DNA of 64,000 nucleotides from Micromonospora siamensis (GTDB taxonomy: Bacteria > Actinomycetota > Actinomycetes > Mycobacteriales > Micromonosporaceae), in assembly GCF_900090305.1 (NCBI RefSeq), contig NZ_LT607751.1:4402001-4466000 (forward strand), read 5' to 3'. Below, one piece after another: positions 33,237 through 41,895 of the stretch (positions are counted from its first letter, which is position 1; each line of letters opens with the position of its first letter). A program made the position numbers and the translations under genes. The notes beneath the pieces were generated by a model. That model was not told the DNA's origin. It did no database searches and was given only the letters and a program-made list of their open reading frames with translations.

Positions 33237-33254
33237 CATACCCCCACCGGTATG
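33237..33254. promoter_or_regulatory. CstR-type operator 3
   Basis: CATACCC-CCAC-CGGTATG, one mismatch between arms, 53 bp upstream of the repressor and 190 bp upstream of the divergent DUF302 gene. It may serve both directions. Confidence 0.65.
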
Positions 33255-33444
33255 TTCAACCGCGCCGACCGCGAGCGGATTCCCGCCTTTCGACGGCCGC
33301 CCCGCTGCCCACCGTCAGGAGGATCCGTGCGGCTGATCGACGCCTGGAAGCCGCGTGGCGTGGCCCGAACGCACCCGGGTATCGCCGAAGGGACGCCCGG
33401 TCGACAGGCCGAGCCGGCAGGCAACCGACCGAGGGAGACAGAGC

Positions 33445-33837
33445 ATGAGCTACGCGATGACCGTCCGGCTGTCCGCGCCGTTCGCCCCGACCGTGGAACG
33501 CGTCCGGACGGCACTGAAGGACCAGGGCTTCGGCGTGCTCACCGAGATCGACATGCGGTCGACGCTCCGGGACAAGCTCGGTGTCGACATGGCCGAGTAC
33601 GTCATCCTGGGCGCCTGCAACCCGGCGCTGGCGCACCGGGCCGTGCAGGCGGACCCGGCCATCGGCCTGCTCCTGCCCTGCAACGTCGTGGTACGCGCGG
33701 ATGGGGCGGACAGCACGGTGGTGCAGGCCATGGATCCGCAGGTGATGGTGCAGCTCAGCGACGCGCCCGAGTTGCCGGCGATCGCCGACGAGGCAGCGGG
33801 CCGACTGCGCGAGGCGTTGGCGACCCTCCCGGCCTGA
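33445..33837 (+). CDS. DUF302 family protein
   Basis: 130 aa from ATG 33445 (GAGGGAGACAGAGC upstream). DUF302 pattern: VERVRTALKDQGFGVLTEIDMRSTLRDKLG, then EYVILGACNPALAHRAVQADPAIGLLLPCNVVVR with two Cys. The family's biochemical role is unknown, but members occur again and again in thiosulfate/persulfide and copper-responsive loci. Divergent from the repressor gene and closed by a strong hairpin. Confidence 0.85.
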   Translation: MSYAMTVRLSAPFAPTVERVRTALKDQGFGVLTEIDMRSTLRDKLGVDMAEYVILGACNPALAHRAVQADPAIGLLLPCNVVVRADGADSTVVQAMDPQVMVQLSDAPELPAIADEAAGRLREALATLPA

Positions 33838-33840
33838 GCC

Positions 33841-33876
33841 GGCCGGGAGTGCGGACACCGGCCCGCACTCCCGGCC
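33841..33876. terminator. Hairpin after the DUF302 gene
   Basis: GGCCGGGAGTGCGG (33841-33854) pairs perfectly with CCGCACTCCCGGCC (33863-33876) around an 8-base loop, right behind the DUF302 stop. Confidence 0.75.
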
Positions 33877-34009
33877 AGCGGCCCGTCGCCAGGCGGCTCG
33901 TCACCTGCCCACCAGCACGATCCCGTCCCGCGCGACCACCCCCTGCCCCGCCCCCGGGTAGGCTGATCGACGAGCAGGGCTTTTTGCCGCATTTGTTCAT
34001 GGAGTCCCC

Positions 34010-34246
34010 ATGCCCGTCCTTCGGTTCCTGAACTCACCCGCCGGCCGGGTCGTCCGCGTCCTCCTCGGCGCGGCGCTCATCGCGGTCGGCGCGTCGATCG
34101 GCGGCTGGTGGTGGCTGCTCGCCCTGCTGGGGGTGCTCCCGCTCGCCGCGGGCCTGCTCGACTTCTGCACCCTGGCGCCCCTGTTCCGACTGCCGCTCGC
34201 CGGCCGGGAGTTCCGGGAAGCGACCCGCCGCAGACAACCGAGGTGA
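34010..34246 (+). CDS. DUF2892 (YgaP-like) small membrane protein
   Basis: 78 aa, ATG with GGAG upstream. Two membrane helices (VVRVLLGAALIAVGAS, WWWLLALLGVLPLAAGLLDFCTLAPLF) and an LDFC cysteine matching the membrane half of YgaP-type rhodaneses, here without a rhodanese domain. Its stop overlaps the GTG start of the TSUP gene (GTGA). Likely a membrane sulfur carrier or accessory protein of the island. Confidence 0.8.
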   Translation: MPVLRFLNSPAGRVVRVLLGAALIAVGASIGGWWWLLALLGVLPLAAGLLDFCTLAPLFRLPLAGREFREATRRRQPR

Positions 34247-34812
34247 CCTCTCCCGCCCCTCGGGTCGACGACCTGACGCAGGGGACGGCCGTCCTCCTGA
34301 TCGGCGGTGGCACGGGTTTGGCCGCAGGACTCTTCGGTGCGGGCGGCTCGGCCGTGGGAACCCCGCTGCCGCACCTCGCCGGGGTCCCGCCATTCGTGGC
34401 GCTGGCCTCCCCGCTGCCGACCGCCCTGCCGGTCGCCCTCGTCTCGTCCGGCGCCTACCGGCGCCGGCGCCACCTGGCCCGGCGCGTCCTCACCTGGAGC
34501 GTCGCCGTCGAACTCCCGGCGACCGTGGCGGGAGCCCTGCTCACCCCGCTCTATCTGACGGTGCTGGGCCTGCCGATCAACCGGGCACTGGCCACCTCGC
34601 TGGCCGTCTCCGCCGCGCTCGCCCTGCCGGGCAGCGTCACGCACTGGACACTCGGACACGTCGACCGGCGGGTCACGTTGGCCCACACCGCACCGGCGGT
34701 ACCCGCCGCCTATCTGGGCGCCCGCGTCGCCGTCCGCGCACACCCGGGCCGACTGACCCGGCTCTACGGGGTCGCGCTCGTCCCGCTCGCGTCGGCGCTT
34801 CTGCTGCGCTGA
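34243..34812 (+). CDS. Short TauE/SafE-family membrane protein
   Basis: 189 aa from GTG 34243, coupled to the DUF2892 gene. About six hydrophobic segments with one TSUP motif (GTGLAAGLFGAGGSAVGTPLPH) near the N-terminus and ATSLAVSAALALPGSVTHW further on. Full TSUP proteins have 240-300 aa and two motif copies, as in the gene at 29791. This one is therefore a reduced or shortened form. The Arg-rich loop RRRRHLARR is cytosolic. No frameshift is evident. Confidence 0.7.
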   Translation: MTSPAPRVDDLTQGTAVLLIGGGTGLAAGLFGAGGSAVGTPLPHLAGVPPFVALASPLPTALPVALVSSGAYRRRRHLARRVLTWSVAVELPATVAGALLTPLYLTVLGLPINRALATSLAVSAALALPGSVTHWTLGHVDRRVTLAHTAPAVPAAYLGARVAVRAHPGRLTRLYGVALVPLASALLLR

Positions 34813-34938
34813 GCCGGAAGCGGCGGGCGGAGCGCCGCCGGCCGAGGCCCTGGTCCGGGACCGGCCGCCGACATCCCGACGGGTACGCCCTCGCGGGTGG
34901 CGGCCGCGAGGCCGGACGCGCTACCGTCGCCGACATAG

Positions 34939-34954
34939 ATACCCCCCGGGGTAT
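34939..34954. promoter_or_regulatory. CstR-type operator 4
   Basis: ATACCCC-CC-GGGGTAT, a perfect 7-bp inverted repeat, 22 bp upstream of the rhodanese gene's ATG. It very probably overlaps its promoter. Confidence 0.75.
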
Positions 34955-34975
34955 TAAGCGACGAGGAGGACAGCC

Positions 34976-35290
34976 ATGCGAGAAGTTGACCTGACGGCCT
35001 TCGCCACCGCTCACGCGCGAGGGGCGACGGTGGTCGACGTGCGAGAGCCGGCCGAATACGTCACCGGGCACGTCCCCGGCGCGCGGTGCATCCCGCTCGG
35101 CCACCTCACGGCCAACCTCGGGGACGTGCCGCGCGGGGACACCGTGTACGTCGTCTGCGCCAGCGGCAACCGCAGCAAGGTGGGCGCCGACGTGCTGGAA
35201 CGCGCCGGGTTCGACGCCCGGTCGGTGGCTGGCGGCACGGCGGCCTGGTCCCGGGCCGGCCACCCGGTGACCCAGGGCACCCGCGCCTGA
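34976..35290 (+). CDS. Single-domain rhodanese
   Basis: 104 aa, ATG with ACGAGGAGGACAGCC upstream. Complete rhodanese fold: TVVDVREPAEYVTGHVPGA, active loop VVCASGNRS with the catalytic Cys, and RSVAGGTAAWSRAGHPV. Transfers sulfane sulfur between thiols. It sits between two CstR-type palindromes, 118 bp upstream of the second MBL-rhodanese gene. Confidence 0.92.
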   Translation: MREVDLTAFATAHARGATVVDVREPAEYVTGHVPGARCIPLGHLTANLGDVPRGDTVYVVCASGNRSKVGADVLERAGFDARSVAGGTAAWSRAGHPVTQGTRA

Positions 35291-35342
35291 TTCGGGCAGG
35301 GGCCCGACGACCCCCGGGAGATCGGGACCTTCGGCCCGGAAT

Positions 35343-35358
35343 ATACCCCCGGGGGTAT
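35343..35358. promoter_or_regulatory. CstR-type operator 5
   Basis: ATACCCCCGGGGGTAT, a perfect 16-bp palindrome, 50 bp upstream of the second MBL-rhodanese start. TAGGCTA a few bases downstream could be the -10 element. Confidence 0.8.
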
Positions 35359-35408
35359 GCGCTAGGCTAGGTGCATCGCCGCTCATCACTGCGAAGGAGT
35401 TCCACGCC

Positions 35409-36794
35409 ATGTTGTTCACCCAGTACTACCTGGACTGCCTCTCCCAGGCGTCGTACCTGGTCGGCGACGAGACCACCGGGCGGGCGGTGCTCGTCGACCC
35501 GCGCCGCGACGTCGACGAGTACCTGACCGACGCCCGGGCGCACGGCCTGACCATCGAAGGGGTGATCAACACCCACTTCCACGCCGACTTCCTCGCCGGC
35601 CACCTCGAGGTCGCCGCCGCCACCGGGGCGTGGATCGGCTACGGGCACCGCGCCGAGACCGAGTATCCGAGCCGCAAGCTGCGCGACGGCGAACGGATCA
35701 GCCTCGGTGACGTCACCCTGGAGATCATGGAGACGCCCGGGCACACGCCGGAGTCGATCAGCGTGCTGGTCCACGAGCGCGCCGGCGACGCCGTGCCGTA
35801 CGGGGTGATGACCGGTGACGCGCTGTTCATCGGCGACGTGGGCCGGCCCGACCTGCTGGCCTCGCTCGGCGTCACCGCCGACGAGCTGGGCGCCATGCTC
35901 TACGACAGCGTCCAGCGCAAGCTGATGGGCCTGCCCGACGAGGTGCGGGTCTTCCCCGCGCACGGCGCCGGCTCGGCCTGCGGCAAGAACCTCTCCACCG
36001 AGCGGCAGTCCACCATCGGCGAGCAGCGCCGCACCAACTACGCCTGCGCCCCGATGAGCGAGGAGCGGTTCGTCGCCCTGGTCACCGGTGGACAGCCCAC
36101 CGCGCCCGGCTACTTCGCCTTCGACGCGGTGCTCAACCGCAAGGCCCGCGAGCTGTTCGACCACACCCGGGCCGCCCGGCCGCTGACCGTCGCCGAGTTC
36201 CGCGCCGCCCGCACCGAGGGCGCCGCGGTGATCGACGCCCGCGACCCGCAGGAGTTCGCCGCCGGGCACGTCCAGGGCTCGATCAACATCCCCGCCGACG
36301 GCCGGTTCGCCGAGACCGCCGGCAGCATCGTCGCCCCCGACCGCACGGTCGTCGTGGTGGCCCCGCAGGACCGGGAGGAGGAGATCGTCGTACGCCTCGC
36401 CCGGATCGGCTTCGACCGGGTCCTCGGCTACCTGCGCGAGCCCGAGAGCGCCCTCCTCGAGATGGCCGACGAGACGAGCCGGGCCAGCCGGGTCACCGCC
36501 ACGGAGCTGCGCGACGCCCTGGCCCGGCCGGACGTCCCGGTGGTGCTGGACGTCCGCAACGCCGGTGAACGGGAGCAGGGCCTCGTCGCGGGCTCCGTCC
36601 ACGTCCCGCTCGCCGAGCTGACCCGCCGCCTGGACGAGGTGCCGACCGACCGGCCCGTCGTCGTGCACTGCGCCGGCGGCTACCGCTCCTCGGTGGCGGC
36701 CAGCCTGCTGCGCGCCACCGGCCGGACCGACGTCTCGGACCTGCTCGGCGGGTACGGCGCCTGGGAGGCCGCCCACGACACCGCGACGGTCTGA
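35409..36794 (+). CDS. MBL-fold persulfide dioxygenase-rhodanese fusion, copy 2
   Basis: 461 aa, ATG with GAAGGAGTTCCACGCC upstream. Same three-part build as copy 1 but well diverged. The MBL domain (1-250) has THFHADFLAGH, TPGHTPESIS, MTGDALFIGDVGRPDL and FPAHGAGSAC. A rhodanese fold without active Cys is at 265-355. The C-terminal rhodanese has VHCAGGYRSS. CstB-type persulfide dioxygenase/sulfurtransferase by architecture. It has its own operator and a terminator, so it is an independent unit of the same regulon. Extra Cys residues (SACGKN, NYACAP) lie at the MBL domain end. Confidence 0.9.
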   Translation: MLFTQYYLDCLSQASYLVGDETTGRAVLVDPRRDVDEYLTDARAHGLTIEGVINTHFHADFLAGHLEVAAATGAWIGYGHRAETEYPSRKLRDGERISLGDVTLEIMETPGHTPESISVLVHERAGDAVPYGVMTGDALFIGDVGRPDLLASLGVTADELGAMLYDSVQRKLMGLPDEVRVFPAHGAGSACGKNLSTERQSTIGEQRRTNYACAPMSEERFVALVTGGQPTAPGYFAFDAVLNRKARELFDHTRAARPLTVAEFRAARTEGAAVIDARDPQEFAAGHVQGSINIPADGRFAETAGSIVAPDRTVVVVAPQDREEEIVVRLARIGFDRVLGYLREPESALLEMADETSRASRVTATELRDALARPDVPVVLDVRNAGEREQGLVAGSVHVPLAELTRRLDEVPTDRPVVVHCAGGYRSSVAASLLRATGRTDVSDLLGGYGAWEAAHDTATV

Positions 36795-36807
36795 CCCGTC
36801 CGTCACC

Positions 36808-36837
36808 CGGGCCCGGCGTCACCCGACGCCGGGCCCG
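36808..36837. terminator. Hairpin between MBL-rhodanese copy 2 and the MFS gene
   Basis: CGGGCCCGGCGTC (36808-36820) pairs perfectly with GACGCCGGGCCCG (36825-36837) around ACCC. It separates the MFS gene from the persulfide unit, at least partly. Confidence 0.75.
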
Positions 36838-36862
36838 CACCATGGCCACCGGAGGGACACCC

Positions 36863-38158
36863 ATGCGTGGGAGCGCCGACATCCGGCTCGGCCTGCGGGC
36901 CAACGCCGCCCAGTTCACACTGCTCGTGACGGTCAACGCGCTGGTCGGCGGGCTGCTCGGCTCGGAACGCACCGTCCTGCCGCTGCTCGCCGAGCGGGAG
37001 TTCCACCTCGCCGCCTACACGGCGGCGCTGACGTACATCCTCGCCTTCGGCGCCACCAAGGCGGTCACCAACTTCTTCGCCGGCACCCTGTCCGACCGGT
37101 ACGGCCGCAAACCCGTCCTGGTCGCCGGGTGGCTCGCCGGCATCCCCGTACCCCTGATGATCATCTGGGCGCCGGGCTGGGGCTGGATCGTCTCCGCGAA
37201 CGTCCTGCTCGGCGTCAGCCAGGGCCTGGCCTGGTCCACCACCGTCATCATGAAGATCGACCTCGCCGGCCCCGCCCGGCGCGGCCTGGCCATGGGCCTC
37301 AACGAGGCCGCCGGCTATCTCGCCGTGGCCACCACCGCGCTGGTCACCGGCTGGCTCGCCGCCGCGACCGGCCTGCGGCCGGCGCCGTTCCTGCTCGCCC
37401 TCGCCTACGCCGGACTCGGCCTCGGGCTGTCGTCGGCCTTCGTCCGGGAAACCCGCGGCCACGCCCACCTGGAAGCCGCCACCCACACCGGCCGGGCCGA
37501 GCACCACCACGGGCCGTCCACGGGCCGCATCGCCGCGCTGACCTCCTGGCGCGAGCCGGCCCTGGCCTCGGCCAGCCAGGCCGGCATGGTCAACAACCTC
37601 AACGACGGCCTCGCCTGGGGCCTGTTCCCGCTGCTGTTCGCCACCGCCGGGCTGTCCCTGACCCAGATCGGCGCCCTCGCCGCCCTCTACCCCGCCGTCT
37701 GGGGGCTCGGACAGCTGCTCACCGGCCCGGCCTCCGACCGGTACGGCCGCAAGCCGTTCGTCGTCGCCGGGATGCTCGCCCAGGCCGTCGCGCTCGCCGG
37801 CTTCGCCGCCGCCGACTCCTTCGCCGCCTGGGCCGGGGCGGCCGTGCTGCTCGGCGCCGGCACCGCCGCCGTCTACCCCACCCTGCTCGCCACCGTCGGC
37901 GACGTCGCCCATCCCGCCTGGCGGGCCCGCGCCGTCGGCGTCTACCGGCTCTGGCGCGACGGTGGCTTCGCGGTGGGCGCGCTGCTCGCCGGCGTCGTGG
38001 CGGACCTCGCCGGCATCCGGGCCGCCGTCGCGGTGGTCGCCGCGCTCACCACCGCCGCCGGCCTGCTGGCCTGGCTGCGGATGTACGAGACGAATCCGGC
38101 GCGCCGGCCCCACGCCGAGAGGTACGACGGCTCCCGCCGGCGCCCGGGCCCGGCGTGA
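36863..38158 (+). CDS. MFS transporter
   Basis: 431 aa from ATG 36863, six bases after GGAGGG; an ATG at 36842 would add seven residues. Twelve helices with two motif-A copies (GTLSDRYGRKPVLV after helix 2, GPASDRYGRKPFVV in the second half). A His-rich cytosolic loop (HAHLEAATHTGRAEHHHG) links the halves and might bind metal. Substrate unknown. Located after the persulfide genes but behind a terminator. Similar MFS proteins are found next to MBL-rhodanese genes in other actinomycetes, so a sulfur-compound or metal export role is possible. Confidence 0.85.
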   Translation: MRGSADIRLGLRANAAQFTLLVTVNALVGGLLGSERTVLPLLAEREFHLAAYTAALTYILAFGATKAVTNFFAGTLSDRYGRKPVLVAGWLAGIPVPLMIIWAPGWGWIVSANVLLGVSQGLAWSTTVIMKIDLAGPARRGLAMGLNEAAGYLAVATTALVTGWLAAATGLRPAPFLLALAYAGLGLGLSSAFVRETRGHAHLEAATHTGRAEHHHGPSTGRIAALTSWREPALASASQAGMVNNLNDGLAWGLFPLLFATAGLSLTQIGALAALYPAVWGLGQLLTGPASDRYGRKPFVVAGMLAQAVALAGFAAADSFAAWAGAAVLLGAGTAAVYPTLLATVGDVAHPAWRARAVGVYRLWRDGGFAVGALLAGVVADLAGIRAAVAVVAALTTAAGLLAWLRMYETNPARRPHAERYDGSRRRPGPA

Positions 38159-38171
38159 CCCCGGGCCCGGG
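38143..38171. terminator. Hairpin at the end of the MFS gene
   Basis: CCCGGGCCCGG (38143-38153) pairs with CCGGGCCCGGG (38161-38171) around 7 bases. The stop codon lies in the loop. Confidence 0.65.
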
Positions 38172-38201
38172 TGCGCGACGAATGCCGTCGGCCGGCCGCG
38201 C

Positions 38202-40814
38202 CTACTCCGCGTACGCCGAGACGGAGTCGATCTGCACCGTTCCGCCGCTCGCGCCGCCGGACGGATAGAGCGACAGCTGCGTCGCCGAGCCGAGGTCGAG
38301 CGGTCCCGGCGTCGCCCACGGCGGCGGGGCGAAGGCGGTGAACGGGATCTCGACGACCCGCGGGTCGGTCCCGGCGAGGGTGAGCGTGGTCTCCCAGTAG
38401 GCGCCCTTCGACACGAACTGGACGGTCAACCGCTGGCCGTCCGCCCCGGGCCGGACCCACATCCGCAGGCCGGTGGTGCCGCGCCAGTCCTGTGCCTCCG
38501 GCAGGTTGTGGATCACCCCGGCGTACCCGCTGGAACCGGCGGTCCAGGTGAGCAGCATGCTGTGCCCGCTGCCCTCCCCCGGCGGCGCCAGCGTCGCGGT
38601 GATCGGGTCGCCGCCGGTGTTGCGCGGGTACGCGGCGGCCAGTTCCGCGTCCGACGGGTAGGTGTCGAAGTCGTCGACCAGCACACCCGGCACGTCCGCC
38701 CGGGTGGTGAAGGAGACCGGCGACCCGGTGACCGCCGTCGAGCCGTACCCGTTGGTGGCGGTGACCCGCACGTACAGCGTGGTCGCGGCGGGCCAGGCCG
38801 CGCGCGGGGTGTAGCCGGGGGTACGCAGGCCCGAGACGGCGACCAGCGGCGCGCTGAGGTCGGCGTGCGCGGACACGGTCAGGCTGTAGTAGGCCGCGCC
38901 CGGCGCGGCGTCCCAGTCCAGGGCGGCCAGCCGGCTCACCCCGGTGGCCCCCGGCACCGGCGCGGTCAGCGCGAACGCGCCCGGCGCCCCGGTGGCCTGT
39001 TGGGCGGAGGCGGCGGTCAGCGCCACCGAGGTGACCGCGGAGCGGGAGTGACGCGGCCACAGCACCCGCAGTCCGTCCACCCCGGACAGGCGCGACACGC
39101 TGAGGGTGTACCGGCCGTGGCCGGCGCGCGCGATCCTCGGCCGCACGGCGTGCCAACCGGTGGCGCCGTCGGCGGAGACCTCGACCGCCAGCCGGGGACG
39201 CCCGGCGGAGGCGACGGTGACGGTGGCGGCGGTGATGTCGTCGCGCCGGTACCGCAGCTCGCCGGTGCGGCCGCGCTCCGGCGCGACCAGCACGCCGTCT
39301 GCGGTGGGCGTGCGGCGCAGCGAGTCGCTGTGGCCGGCGGTGACGAACCAGTCCTCCAGCGGATCGACCACCCGGTCGGTGGTGGGGCCGGTGGTCAGCG
39401 GGGTGGAGACCCCGACGGCGGCGCCGGCCGCGTCCACCGCCACGACCCGGTAGGAGACGGCGCCGGCGGGGGTGGTCAGGTCGAACCAGGGGGTGTCGTT
39501 GTCGGTCAACGGCTCGTCACCGCTGGCCGTGGCCCAGGCGGCGCCCGGCCCGCGCCGCTGGACGAGGTAGCCGGTGGCACCGGCGGTGCCGCGCCAGCGC
39601 AGCGTGTTGAAGCCGTAGGTGGCGGTGATCGCGGTGATCAGGGGACGGTCCCCGGTGACCCGCGGAGCCGGTACGCCGGACATCTTGCCGGCGAAGCGGG
39701 TCAGCGCGGCCACGGCGTCCCGCATCGCCGGCGTGTCGCCGGGGTGGTGCACGGTGAACCCGTCGCCGTGCGGCACGTAGCCGTGGTGGTCGTGCCGGCC
39801 GAAGAGCGACCAGAACAGCGCGCCGCTCACGTCGGGGTTGGCGGCCACCTGGTCCAGCAGTTCGTCGGCGGCCTGGCCGGAGCCGTACTCCCCGGCGACG
39901 TAGACCTTGCCCGCGGCGGTGGCCGCCGCGGCGTCCGCGGCGATCCGCTCCGCGGTGGGCGGGTAGTAGTGCGAGTCGCTGATGTCGACGTACGGCGACG
40001 CGAGGACAGCCGGGTCGACGCCGGTCTGGCTGCCGGCGGCGACGAGTTGCCGGCCGGCGAGGCTCTTGACGTGGCGGGCGGTGTCGTCGACCCAGTCGCG
40101 GGTCATCCCGTTGAGCTCGTTGCCCAGCTCCCAGGCCATGATGGTCGGATCCTCGGCGTACGCCCGGCCGGTGTAGCGGTTGACGTGGGTCAGCAGGTGC
40201 CCGACGTACTGCTTGAACGCGGCCCGCGCGGCGGGATCGGTGTAGAACAGCGCGCCGTTGTCGTCGGTGCTCAGGCCCAGCCAGCGCAGGAAGTCGTACC
40301 GGCCGCCGTGGTAGTACTGCCAGTTGTCGGTGAGCGGCACGATCAGCCGCAGGCCGAGCCGACCGGCCTCGGCGACCGCGTAGTCCATGCTGTCGAAGGC
40401 GTCGTCGTTGAACTGGCCCAGCGCCGGTTCGAGGGACTTCGGATGTCCGGTGGAGACGCCGACGGTGTGCGCCCGGACCACGGTGGACCCCATCGCCTTG
40501 GCGGTGGTCAGCCCGTCCCGGATCCGGAAGTACGTGGGGCGGTCGACGGTCGGCGGATCGGTCGGGTCCACCCCGCCGACGTTCTCGTCGAGGCCGAGCC
40601 AGTACGCGTTCGGGCCGGCGAAACGGAACGGCCGCCCGGCGAGGGTCAGGCGGGTGCCGTCGCGGACCACGAAGGCCGAGGCGCTCCGCTGCGCCGGTGG
40701 ATCCGCCGCCCCGGTCGGGCCGGCCGCGGCGCTCGGTCCTACGGGAAGGGCGACCGCGGCCAGCAGGACGGCGACCGCGACGCTCAGGGCGGTCCGACGG
40801 TTGGGTGGTGCCAT
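38202..40814 (-). CDS. Secreted GH5-like glycoside hydrolase with C-terminal binding domains
   Basis: 870 aa from ATG 40814 (GGAGG seven bases upstream; open frame before it excluded). Signal peptide: NRRTALSVAVAVLLAAVALPVGPSAA. Residues 45-400 resemble GH5 mannanases: FRFAGPNAYWLG, acid/base Glu about 233 in WELGNELNG, SHYYPP, and nucleophile Glu about 309 in VAGEYGSG. Fibronectin-type or related beta domains at about 410-700 (VTATNGYGSTAVTGSPVSFTT). A C-terminal carbohydrate-binding-like beta-sandwich runs to 870 (LVDDFDTYPSDAEL ... QIDSVSAYAE, CBM11/CIA30-like). Probable beta-mannanase or related glucan hydrolase. Flanked upstream by a paired operator. Confidence 0.85.
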   Translation of the reverse strand: MAPPNRRTALSVAVAVLLAAVALPVGPSAAAGPTGAADPPAQRSASAFVVRDGTRLTLAGRPFRFAGPNAYWLGLDENVGGVDPTDPPTVDRPTYFRIRDGLTTAKAMGSTVVRAHTVGVSTGHPKSLEPALGQFNDDAFDSMDYAVAEAGRLGLRLIVPLTDNWQYYHGGRYDFLRWLGLSTDDNGALFYTDPAARAAFKQYVGHLLTHVNRYTGRAYAEDPTIMAWELGNELNGMTRDWVDDTARHVKSLAGRQLVAAGSQTGVDPAVLASPYVDISDSHYYPPTAERIAADAAAATAAGKVYVAGEYGSGQAADELLDQVAANPDVSGALFWSLFGRHDHHGYVPHGDGFTVHHPGDTPAMRDAVAALTRFAGKMSGVPAPRVTGDRPLITAITATYGFNTLRWRGTAGATGYLVQRRGPGAAWATASGDEPLTDNDTPWFDLTTPAGAVSYRVVAVDAAGAAVGVSTPLTTGPTTDRVVDPLEDWFVTAGHSDSLRRTPTADGVLVAPERGRTGELRYRRDDITAATVTVASAGRPRLAVEVSADGATGWHAVRPRIARAGHGRYTLSVSRLSGVDGLRVLWPRHSRSAVTSVALTAASAQQATGAPGAFALTAPVPGATGVSRLAALDWDAAPGAAYYSLTVSAHADLSAPLVAVSGLRTPGYTPRAAWPAATTLYVRVTATNGYGSTAVTGSPVSFTTRADVPGVLVDDFDTYPSDAELAAAYPRNTGGDPITATLAPPGEGSGHSMLLTWTAGSSGYAGVIHNLPEAQDWRGTTGLRMWVRPGADGQRLTVQFVSKGAYWETTLTLAGTDPRVVEIPFTAFAPPPWATPGPLDLGSATQLSLYPSGGASGGTVQIDSVSAYAE

Positions 40815-40903
40815 CAGGGAACCTCCGTGGGTGCTTTCCGCCGTCACCGGCGGCGATCTCGTCGGCGGCCGCACGGAAGCGGGGCCGCGGCCACGCTGCC
40901 CAC

Positions 40904-41037
40904 TGAAGCGGTTAAGTAAATCGGCGTCAAGCACTGTGAATGTCCGTTACGGTTCTGTTACCGGAAGACCCCTGGTGGGACGTTTTTCGACATCGGTATC
41001 GCACCCGGGACCGCGAGGTGGGGGCTTAACCGCTTCA
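40904..41037. promoter_or_regulatory. Paired operator TGAAGCGGTTAAG upstream of the GH5 gene
   Basis: TGAAGCGGTTAAG at 40904-40916 recurs exactly as its reverse complement CTTAACCGCTTCA at 41025-41037, 121 bp apart. The less GC-rich DNA between them (TAAATCGGCG ... TTACCGG) looks like promoter. The element resembles LacI-family half-operators of carbohydrate genes. The left copy is 90 bp upstream of the GH5 start; the right copy is 9 bp beyond the end of the next gene. Confidence 0.65.
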
Positions 41038-41045
41038 TGCCGACG

Positions 41046-41804
41046 TCAGAGGCGGCGGGCCAGGTGGACGACGACGTCGGCGTCCAGCTCGACCGTCCCG
41101 GGCAGGACCCGCAGGATCCGCGCGAACGCCTGCTCCCGGTCGGCGGCCGGCAGTTCGAGATAGGCCGAGACGGTCGACAGATAGCCGACGAAGTCACGAC
41201 CCTCGACCGTCAGACGCCGCGGGAACACCGACTGCCGGACGTCGTCGAACCACCGCGACCGCAGGAGCTCCGTACCCGGCCACTGCATCTCGCGCTCCGG
41301 AGACGTCCCGTCCGGGGACGGGATCTCGTCGCTGCCCAGGAACGGCGCCCGGGCCGCCCGGACCGCCTCCTCCACCGCCGGGTCGGCCAGCCGCACCGGC
41401 CCACCGAACGAGGCGAAGACGCCGTCCGGCGCCAGCAACGCCGCCATCCGCTCCCACCGGCCCGCCGGCTGCGTCCAGTGCAGCGCCGCTGCGGCGTACA
41501 CCAGGTCGTAGCGCTCGCCCGGCTCCAGCTCCTCGAACGCCGCCCGCACCGTCCGCACGCCCGCCGGCACGTGCCTGCGCAACTCGGCGAGCATCGCGGC
41601 ATCCGGATCGGTCGCGGTGACCGCGATCCCCCGACCGGCGAACAACCGGGTCGCCTTGCCCGTGCCGGCACCGATCTCCAGGGCGGTCCGGACCGGTCGG
41701 CCCGCGTGGCCGACCACCAGGTCGTGGAGCTGCGCGGGATAACCGGGCCGGAACCGTTCGTACGCCTCGGCTACCGTCCCGAAGCGTCGCGCGCGACCAG
41801 GCAT
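41046..41804 (-). CDS. Class I SAM-dependent methyltransferase
   Basis: 252 aa from ATG 41804 (reads PGRARRFGTVAEAYERFRPGYP, the usual family start). Motif I ALEIGAGTGKATRLFA, VTATDPDAAMLAEL, YDLVYAAAALHW. Belongs to the broad methyltransferase-11/25 group seen as yeast Crg1-like and ubiE-like proteins. Substrate unknown. Stand-alone, 91 bp from the DUF1801 gene on the same strand. Confidence 0.85.
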   Translation of the reverse strand: MPGRARRFGTVAEAYERFRPGYPAQLHDLVVGHAGRPVRTALEIGAGTGKATRLFAGRGIAVTATDPDAAMLAELRRHVPAGVRTVRAAFEELEPGERYDLVYAAAALHWTQPAGRWERMAALLAPDGVFASFGGPVRLADPAVEEAVRAARAPFLGSDEIPSPDGTSPEREMQWPGTELLRSRWFDDVRQSVFPRRLTVEGRDFVGYLSTVSAYLELPAADREQAFARILRVLPGTVELDADVVVHLARRL

Positions 41805-41895
41805 CCGACCATCCTCGCACCAGCCGCACCGTCGACGCGCGCCCTTGCCACCCCAGCCCGGCGAACGCACCTCCAGGCGGGGGCGTCCCGCGCGG

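Noticed and set aside
37962..40919. 985-codon plus-strand frame opposite the GH5 gene
   Set aside because: Antisense shadow; the minus strand has signal peptide and catalytic Glu motifs.
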